From: JAVKLU01 sp031538895
GTDB lineage: Bacteria; Pseudomonadota; Gammaproteobacteria; Burkholderiales; Burkholderiaceae
Direction: 5' to 3'
Length of the DNA stretch: 11,547 nt
NCBI GenBank assembly: GCA_031538895.1
Contig: JAVKLU010000074.1
Span: forward strand, 1-11,547
This document shows, in pieces, positions 7,071-11,547 of the stretch. Each line of letters opens with the position of its first letter. Within the stretch, counting starts at the first letter, position 1. The position numbers and the translations under genes were made by a program. The notes under the pieces are model-generated. The model saw only the letters and a list, made by a program, of their open reading frames with translations. It was not told the origin of the DNA and made no database searches.

Positions 7071-7090
7071 AAGTTCGCGCTTAGAAGCTC
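7055..7090 (+). repeat. 14-bp tandem repeat (2.6 copies) across the corC stop codon
   Basis: AGAAGTTCACGCTT (7055-7068), AGAAGTTCGCGCTT (7069-7082) and a partial AGAAGCTC (7083-7090). The corC stop TAG (7068-7070) spans the junction of units one and two. The duplication is seen directly and has no evident function. Confidence 0.85.
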
Positions 7091-7110
7091 ATCCATAAAT
7101 ACGGTTTATA

Positions 7111-7118
7111 AAAAATAA
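7111..7118 (+). repeat. Left 8-bp target-site duplication of the IS1595-family element
   Basis: AAAAATAA directly outside the left terminal repeat, identical to 7955-7962 outside the right one. Eight bp is the duplication length typical of the IS1595 family. Confidence 0.92.
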
Positions 7119-7140
7119 GGTAATTAGGGCGATTAGTAAC
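7119..7140 (+). repeat. Left terminal inverted repeat of the IS
   Basis: Begins GGTAATTAGGGCGA and continues TTAGTAAC; pairs with 7933-7954 at 19 of 22 positions. Confidence 0.93.
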
Positions 7141-7162
7141 TGAAGTATTCTCTAGGATACTT

Positions 7163-7949
7163 ATGAATACTACTCGCAAGAACGTTTTTGGTTGCTCTGT
7201 CAACTATTTGAATGACAGAAAGTGTGTTTTTTGTGGATCTTTTAAGACATCTAGGACCGCGCGCAGTTACATTAAATGCGCGGGCTGCTTGCGACAAAAA
7301 AGTTTGAAGAAGCTTCGCAGTGAGATTATCATATTGCAAGGCTTTTATCAGCAACAACCTGCTTATCGTCTGGCCAGTGATCTGGGTTGTGACGTCAAGG
7401 TGGTTACGCGTGTATACCAACACTTGCGCGAAGTGTTGTTTCATACGGCGGAACTCGAAGGCATGAAACTCTCTGGTGAAATTGAACTGGATGAGAGCTA
7501 TTTCGGCGGCGTGCGCAAAGGCAAACGTGGCAGGGGTGCAGCTGGCAAAAGCATTGTTTTCGGGCTTCTTGAGAGGGATGGTAGGGTGTACACCAAAGTC
7601 GTTGAGAACGTTTCTGCTAAAATCTTGATGCAACACATCACAACGCATACGTGCAAAGGCGTCGGTCTATTACACCGACGCCTTTAGAGGTTATCAATCG
7701 CTGCAACGCTTTGGTAAACATTTGGTGGTCAATCATTCAAAAGAGTTTGTCAATAAAAAATCACGAAATCACATCAACGGCATCGAAGGGTTTTGGAGCT
7801 ATGCTAAACACATTCTTTACAACTATCGAGGCGTTTCACGCTATCATTTCCCCATGTCTTTAAAAGAAATTGAATTCCGATATAACCACCGCAAAGACAA
7901 CGTCTTTAAATTATTTTTAAATCTCTACTTTGGTTACGTTTCGCCCTAA
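7163..7949 (+). pseudogene. IS1595-family (ISXO2-like) transposase, interrupted by one frameshift
   Basis: DDE-type transposase split over two frames. The first part (7163-about 7661, conceptual stop TAG at 7685-7687) has an N-terminal zinc ribbon, C21-x2-C24 and C39-x2-C42. A helical DNA-binding stretch follows, then the first catalytic aspartate in LDESYFGG (D110) and VFGLLERDG. The second part (from about 7662 to TAA 7947-7949, in the +1 frame) resumes with SVYYTDAFRGYQSLQ (second Asp), HSKEFVNKKSRNHINGIEGFWS (Asn/Glu region of the third catalytic position) and ends LNLYFGYVSP. Removing one base near 7658-7663 restores a single full-length protein. The frame change coincides with a perfect hairpin. 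The stop codon lies inside the right terminal repeat. No typical slippery sequence is visible, so a loss-of-function mutation is more likely than programmed frameshifting. Confidence 0.85.
7655..7685 (+). repeat. Perfect 12-bp hairpin at the transposase frameshift
   Basis: AAAGGCGTCGGT (7655-7666) and ACCGACGCCTTT (7674-7685) are exact reverse complements around a 7-nt loop. The extra base that breaks the transposase frame lies in the left arm. Confidence 0.9.
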
Positions 7950-7954
7950 TTACC
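7933..7954 (-). repeat. Right terminal inverted repeat of the IS
   Basis: Reverse complement begins GGTAATTAGGGCGA. It contains the transposase stop codon (plus strand, 7947-7949) and, on the minus strand, the stop codon of the antiporter gene (7950-7952). Confidence 0.93.
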
Positions 7955-9230
7955 AAAAATAAAAAGCCATCGCCGCGACAATGGTTGGGATGATGGCCGC
8001 GCCGAGTAAGCCCGAGGCTTTGACGGTGTTGTCGGGGAAATGTGAACGCAGGATCGCCAAACCTGGTAAGTTGGGCGCATTGGCGATGACGGTTAATCCA
8101 CCACCAGCGACCGCACCAGCGACCAAGAAATATTTAAATGAATCGGACAAGCCAGGAATCAGTGATCCCAGATAGGTCAGCGCGGCGTTATCGGTGATCC
8201 CTGTGAGAAGCGTCGCGCCCAGAAAAACCTCTTGGGGGCTTAGGCTCAATAACAAAGGTTGCAACCACCATGATTGCAGGCCGCCTAAAACCACCAAGCC
8301 GCCTAAAAAGAAAGCGACTAATAAAGCCTCGCGCAGCATCAATCGGTTTTGGTACTGCGGATACGCAGTTGCCAATCCCATAAACAATAAAAAAATGCCG
8401 ATAAAGACCGGCACGTCGTGAGCGAAAAATATGATTCCTAATAATAAAAACATGTGCAGGATTGAAAATCGAAAAGGTACGGCGGCATTGGTAGAAGGCT
8501 GCGCGGACGAGGCGAGTTGAGTCTTTGATGTTGAAAGTTGTTTGAATTCACGCCACCCCAATACCACTGCAAAAAGGGTATTGATAACAATCGCTAAGAT
8601 TGCTTTGTAGCCAAAGTGCATAAACATAAAAGCGCTGTTCCACTCCCAAGTTCGGGCAACCATCAGAACTGGCGGTGCCGCGAAAGAAGTTAAGGTTCCA
8701 CCGATAGAAATATTGACAAACAATACCGCAATGGTCAGGTATTTAAACCGTAATGACACGCGACGGGCAAGCACTTGTTGTCCAAGAATTAAGGCGGCCA
8801 AGGTCATTGCGGCGGGTTCTGTGATGAGAGAACCCAAAAGTGGTAAAGCGATCAAACACAAGCTATAAATGGCGACTAGCGGCGGCAAGGGTAACCGCTG
8901 TGCGAGCGACAGGGTGGCAGTGTTGACCCAGTCTAGGATTGGACGGCTACTGGCCACGATCATGATGACAAACACAAATAAGGGCTCGGTGTAGTTGCGC
9001 GAATTCAGATAGTTGGTGGCTTCGCTTCGACCTTGAATGGCAAGCAAGAACACAAATAAAACGCCGGCCCAAAAACCAAAGACAATTTCCACTTCGCCCA
9101 ATAGATGATAAATTCCGGCGTGCTTCGGTTGGCGATGCGCAAGGCGTTCAAAAAATGAAGTGGAAAAAGTGTGAATTAGGGCCAGGGCAAAAATAATCGT
9201 GGCAATAATCTGTGGTAAAGAAGGGTTCAC
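7950..9230 (-). CDS. Putative Na+/H+ antiporter-like inner-membrane transporter
   Basis: Polytopic membrane protein of 426 residues with about ten to twelve hydrophobic segments, belonging to the group annotated as putative Na+/H+ antiporters within the ion-transporter superfamily. Two similar re-entrant-type signatures occur, one per half: GGTLTSFAAPPVLMVA (177 on) and GGGLTVIANAPNLPG (376-390), the second preceded by LTGITDNAALTYLGS (342-356). This suggests an internal duplication with an ion-binding core. A hydrophilic loop of about 25 residues (SKTQLASSAQPSTNAAV) separates the halves. GTG at 9230 is chosen over the TTG at 9242, because GGAG (9240-9237) sits 6 nt before it. The gene ends inside the IS: its stop TAA (7952-7950) is IS sequence, and the last residue is Trp instead of the pre-insertion Leu. 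Ion specificity cannot be read. Confidence 0.8.
   Translation of the reverse strand: MNPSLPQIIATIIFALALIHTFSTSFFERLAHRQPKHAGIYHLLGEVEIVFGFWAGVLFVFLLAIQGRSEATNYLNSRNYTEPLFVFVIMIVASSRPILDWVNTATLSLAQRLPLPPLVAIYSLCLIALPLLGSLITEPAAMTLAALILGQQVLARRVSLRFKYLTIAVLFVNISIGGTLTSFAAPPVLMVARTWEWNSAFMFMHFGYKAILAIVINTLFAVVLGWREFKQLSTSKTQLASSAQPSTNAAVPFRFSILHMFLLLGIIFFAHDVPVFIGIFLLFMGLATAYPQYQNRLMLREALLVAFFLGGLVVLGGLQSWWLQPLLLSLSPQEVFLGATLLTGITDNAALTYLGSLIPGLSDSFKYFLVAGAVAGGGLTVIANAPNLPGLAILRSHFPDNTVKASGLLGAAIIPTIVAAMAFYFW
7955..7962 (+). repeat. Right 8-bp target-site duplication of the IS
   Basis: AAAAATAA, identical to 7111-7118. On the minus strand it codes the end of the antiporter gene. Confidence 0.92.
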
Positions 9231-9236
9231 GTCGCG

Positions 9237-9240
9237 CTCC
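9237..9240 (-). promoter_or_regulatory. Ribosome binding site deciding the antiporter start
   Basis: GGAG on the minus strand, 6 nt before the GTG at 9230-9228. The TTG at 9242 overlaps it and so cannot use it. Confidence 0.6.
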
Positions 9241-9319
9241 AAAATTGAATGATAAAAAATAGCTGGATTAAAGTCATATTAAAGACACGTCACAGACACA
9301 CTACACACCATTTATATTG

Positions 9320-10279
9320 ATGAATATGAACCACGAACTGGAACAAAAATTGAGCGCGCTGATGACCAAATTCGATGCATTTTTAACTCGGGTTGATCGT
9401 CTATTGCCGCCGCCGGTTGAAGCGATTGATTGGACGCACTGTCTGGCGGCGCGTTGGCAAACCAGTGGCGGGCGTGGTTCTTTGCAAGCGATTATTCCGC
9501 AATTAGATATTGAGTTGACCGATATTCATTATCTGAATGAGCAGAAGTATCAATTGGTTAATAACACAGAGCAGTTTTTATCTAGACTGCCTGCCAATCA
9601 TACGCTGTTGACGGGTGCGCGCGGCTGCGGCAAATCATCCTTAATTAAAGCTTTGCTCAAAGAGTACCACGCGATCGGCTTGCGTTTAATTGAAGTGGGA
9701 ATTGATGACTTGATGGTGCTGGGCGATATCGTGCAAACGATTATCAGCCAGTCAAAAAATCCGCAACAAGATTTATCGTCGTATGCATTTATTGTGTATT
9801 GTGATGATCTGTCTTTTGAGTTGGGTGATCAACGCTATAAAGCGCTGAAAGTGGCTTTAGAGGGCAGCCTGCAATCGGGTAGTTACGTCGAGTCGCGCGT
9901 GCGTATGTTGGTGTACGCCAGCAGTAATCGGCGCCATTTAATGCCCGATATGTGGCAGGACAATACGGGTTTTACAGTCACCGAGTCGGGCGAAATTCAT
10001 GCCAGCGAGTCGGTAGAGGAAAAAGTCGCGCTGTCGGATCGCTTTGGTTTGTGGTTAAGTTTTTATCCGTTTACCCAAGAACAGTATTTGATGCTCGCGG
10101 CGTATTGGGTCGGTAAATTAGGGGCTACATTAAATTTCAAGATCGACTTTGATGAGCTTGCGCGCACCGAAGCTTTGCGTTTTGCCTTGGCGCGATCAGT
10201 TCGGTCGGGGCGAATTGCGAAACAATTTGCGCAATTTTGGGTAGGGCAACACATGAGGGCAGTCGAAAATTCTCAATAA
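9320..10279 (+). CDS. DUF815-family AAA ATPase
   Basis: P-loop ATPase of 319 residues. A helical N-terminal part (1-80) is followed by Walker A GARGCGKSS (99-107), Walker B FIVYCDDLSF (157-166), a sensor-1-like SSNRRHLMP (201-209), and RFGLWLSFYPF (241-251) before a helical lid ending in SVRSGRIAKQFAQFW. This order and spacing fit the DUF815 family of AAA proteins, which occurs widely in proteobacteria and has no settled function. ATG at 9320 is taken as the start; another ATG two codons on (9326) is equally possible and neither has a clear ribosome site. It is divergent from the antiporter gene across about 89 bp. The protein is cytoplasmic, with no signal or membrane segments. Confidence 0.88.
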   Translation: MNMNHELEQKLSALMTKFDAFLTRVDRLLPPPVEAIDWTHCLAARWQTSGGRGSLQAIIPQLDIELTDIHYLNEQKYQLVNNTEQFLSRLPANHTLLTGARGCGKSSLIKALLKEYHAIGLRLIEVGIDDLMVLGDIVQTIISQSKNPQQDLSSYAFIVYCDDLSFELGDQRYKALKVALEGSLQSGSYVESRVRMLVYASSNRRHLMPDMWQDNTGFTVTESGEIHASESVEEKVALSDRFGLWLSFYPFTQEQYLMLAAYWVGKLGATLNFKIDFDELARTEALRFALARSVRSGRIAKQFAQFWVGQHMRAVENSQ

Positions 10280-10510
10280 TTAGGACGCGAGGAAGATTGA
10301 TTAGAATCGATTAAAACCGCGCCCGATGATTGTGGGAAGCGATTGTTGGAAATAATCGTCGCTTGAATTGAAAATAGATTTTTCATGCTTAGTAAAAGAA
10401 ATTTTTCACAAAACCGCGCTAAGTCCTTGAAATTACTTATAATTCCGCAAGTTATCATGAATTATTTAGTATCTTTACAGTATCTTTAACAGTCCTTCGG
10501 GGGAATACCT
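10280..10510 (+). promoter_or_regulatory. Intergenic and leader region of the lipoprotein gene
   Basis: A perfect -10 TATAAT is at 10438-10443, but no good -35 lies 16-18 nt upstream (CGCGCT at the ideal place). Two identical AGTATCTTTA units (10468-10477, 10479-10488; 11-bp period) follow in the probable 5' leader. A ribosome site GGGGGA (10499-10504) sits 6 nt before the ATG at 10511. An imperfect inverted repeat (AAGCGA ... TCGCTT, about 10337-10364) after the DUF815 gene has no proper T-run and is a weak terminator candidate at best. Confidence 0.4.
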
Positions 10511-11305
10511 ATGACTACCGCACGTTTACCTAATATATTAAAAGTGGCACTTGTGCTGCCTGCTTTTTTATTCCTTTTTGCCTGTTCTTCAGCACCTAAA
10601 AAGCAGGATGCCGCTGAAGAAACACCCGCTACTGCAGAAGCCGCGCCAGCAGCACCGGCTGAACCGGCGGCAATCACCGTTTCTTTGCAAGCCGCGATGC
10701 AAGGTTTGGTTTCTAATCCGAGCCGCTTTTCCTACCAGTACTCAGGTTGGGTTGAAACGGCACAAAATACGATTAGCGGCAACGGCAGTTTGGAATACAG
10801 TGCATCCGAGCCAGTGGTGGTTGATAACAAAACGGTGACTAAGCAATCGACGTCAACCTTGGGTACTATTTTGATGAAAGGTGTTCCGCGTGAAATCAAA
10901 ACAGTCGTGGTTAGCTATCACGATCCCGCAACTTTTGCCTCAGTGCTTGATGAGTCCAATGGCGTTTACGCGGTGTATTCACCTTACGAATATCCTAAAG
11001 CAGTAAAAGCCGGAGACAAAGGCGTCTTGACCCGTTCGGTGTTGTATCGGGATGCGACTAAAGCAGAGCAATTGGGTTCGTTTGATGTGTCGTACAGCGT
11101 TGAAGGTAATCCTCAAGGTCCATTAGTAATTAACCTAGTGACCGACCGTTATGACAATGCGCGTACTTTGACGCAAACGGGTTCGATTTCTTTCTTGGCT
11201 ACTGTTGAGGGAAAGGTTCAACCGATTAAAGGACGTTCAGTCGGTTATCCCGTGAATGGTCAAGCGCCGTATGAAATTTTTAATACTTACGTGACCGGTA
11301 ATTAA
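10511..11305 (+). CDS. Predicted lipoprotein of unknown function
   Basis: Protein of 264 residues with a lipoprotein signal peptide: a basic start (MTTARLPNILK), a hydrophobic core, and lipobox L22-F-A-C25, so Cys25 would be lipidated. The mature start is SSAPKK, lacking Asp at +2, which suggests outer-membrane sorting under the usual Lol rule. A flexible Ala/Pro/Glu linker (about 31-54) precedes a beta-rich domain (55-264) that contains no catalytic motif I recognise. Repeated Gly/Ser/Thr and strand-turn patterns (SYQYSGWVETAQNTISG, FDVSYSVEGN) suggest a beta-sandwich. ATG at 10511 has a good ribosome site. The gene is followed by a strong terminator, so it is probably the last gene of its transcript, likely monocistronic. 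I do not recognise the family. Confidence 0.85.
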   Translation: MTTARLPNILKVALVLPAFLFLFACSSAPKKQDAAEETPATAEAAPAAPAEPAAITVSLQAAMQGLVSNPSRFSYQYSGWVETAQNTISGNGSLEYSASEPVVVDNKTVTKQSTSTLGTILMKGVPREIKTVVVSYHDPATFASVLDESNGVYAVYSPYEYPKAVKAGDKGVLTRSVLYRDATKAEQLGSFDVSYSVEGNPQGPLVINLVTDRYDNARTLTQTGSISFLATVEGKVQPIKGRSVGYPVNGQAPYEIFNTYVTGN

Positions 11306-11373
11306 TACCGTGTAAGGCAAGGTAGAGTAACGTAGGTCTGTGCCAGTGCTGGGCAGGCAAGCAGTTTGAATGG

Positions 11374-11405
11374 AATGCCCCAGTTTTTACTGGGGCATTT
11401 TTTTT
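11374..11405 (+). terminator. Rho-independent terminator after the lipoprotein gene
   Basis: Perfect 10-bp stem AATGCCCCAG (11374-11383) and CTGGGGCATT (11390-11399) with a 6-nt loop, followed by a run of T to 11405. It ends transcription from the lipoprotein gene, about 70 nt after its stop. Confidence 0.93.
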
Positions 11406-11410
11406 ACGGG

Positions 11411-11547
11411 CACTTCTATCAATTCATTTTTGCGGCGAATTGCTTTGTTGCGCAGTACGCGAAATCCTCACGTACTGTATGTACGCTCCGGTTTCTGTGT
11501 GCTGTGCGCCTCGCACTTCATCCGCACATTCTGTATTTATAGAAGTG
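11411..11547. repeat. 137-bp intergenic repeat-like element with terminal inverted repeats
   Basis: Ends are CACTTCTAT (11411-11419) and ATAGAAGTG (11539-11547), exact reverse complements; over 16 bp they match at 14 positions. The interior contains CGTAC-TGTAT-GTACG (11471-11485), flanked by imperfectly pairing GAAATCC and CCGGTTTC, and a GTGCG-CCT-CGCAC hairpin. It has no coding capacity. It resembles non-autonomous intergenic repeats or small MITEs. The element may continue beyond the window. Confidence 0.5.

Larger units (their letters stand above)
7119..7954 (+). mobile_element. IS1595-family insertion sequence, 836 bp
   Basis: Complete element bounded by terminal inverted repeats at 7119-7140 and 7933-7954. 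The outer 14 bp (GGTAATTAGGGCGA) are perfect and 19 of 22 match overall. It is flanked by a perfect 8-bp duplication. One transposase gene (7163-7949, frameshifted) fills it, with the zinc-ribbon and ISXO2-like catalytic features of the IS1595 family. It lies between the convergent corC and antiporter genes, and its right end enters the last codon of the antiporter gene. Intact ends mean it could still be moved in trans. Confidence 0.95.

Noticed and set aside
7133..7648. Minus-strand open frame of 171 codons within the IS
   Set aside because: Antisense to the transposase, whose domains are clear; starts and ends have no supporting signals.

Overview
The window looks like a chromosomal segment of a proteobacterium, most likely a betaproteobacterium. 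The reasons are the gene set (a BirA ligase lacking the DNA-binding domain, CorC, a DUF815 ATPase, an alanine/proline-rich lipoprotein) and the moderate base composition. The genus cannot be read from the sequence. No rRNA, tRNA or CRISPR array was seen.

Bases 1-~4030 form an accessory, defence-like block. It opens inside a type I restriction-modification methyltransferase (hsdM, 5' end outside the window), followed by its specificity subunit (hsdS). No hsdR is visible. The two genes are in different frames, and a T7 run sits exactly where a -1 slip would join them into one M-S protein; hsdS has no convincing start of its own. After about 250 bp of apparently decayed DNA comes a tight minus-strand cluster: a truncated Fic-family N-terminal domain, DUF4160 and DUF2442. 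The spacings are 2 nt each, and the cluster has its own promoter region with a pair of 22-bp repeats. It reads like a toxin-antitoxin-type module.

Bases 4086-6194 are housekeeping: birA (biotin-protein ligase, carrying an in-frame 15-bp minisatellite) preceded by an MBL-fold hydrolase on the minus strand. corC (6195-7070, plus) is transcribed divergently from that hydrolase.

Bases 7111-7962 are a complete IS1595-family insertion sequence. Its termini are 22-bp inverted repeats and it is flanked by a perfect 8-bp duplication AAAAATAA. The transposase has one frameshift, located in a perfect 12-bp hairpin. The element sits in the last codon of the convergent antiporter-like membrane protein gene and supplies a replacement stop codon from its own terminal repeat.

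Bases 7950-11547 hold that antiporter-like gene (minus), a divergent DUF815 AAA ATPase (plus), an outer-membrane-type lipoprotein of unknown role (plus) with a strong rho-independent terminator, and a 137-bp intergenic repeat with imperfect terminal inverted repeats that ends on the last base of the window.
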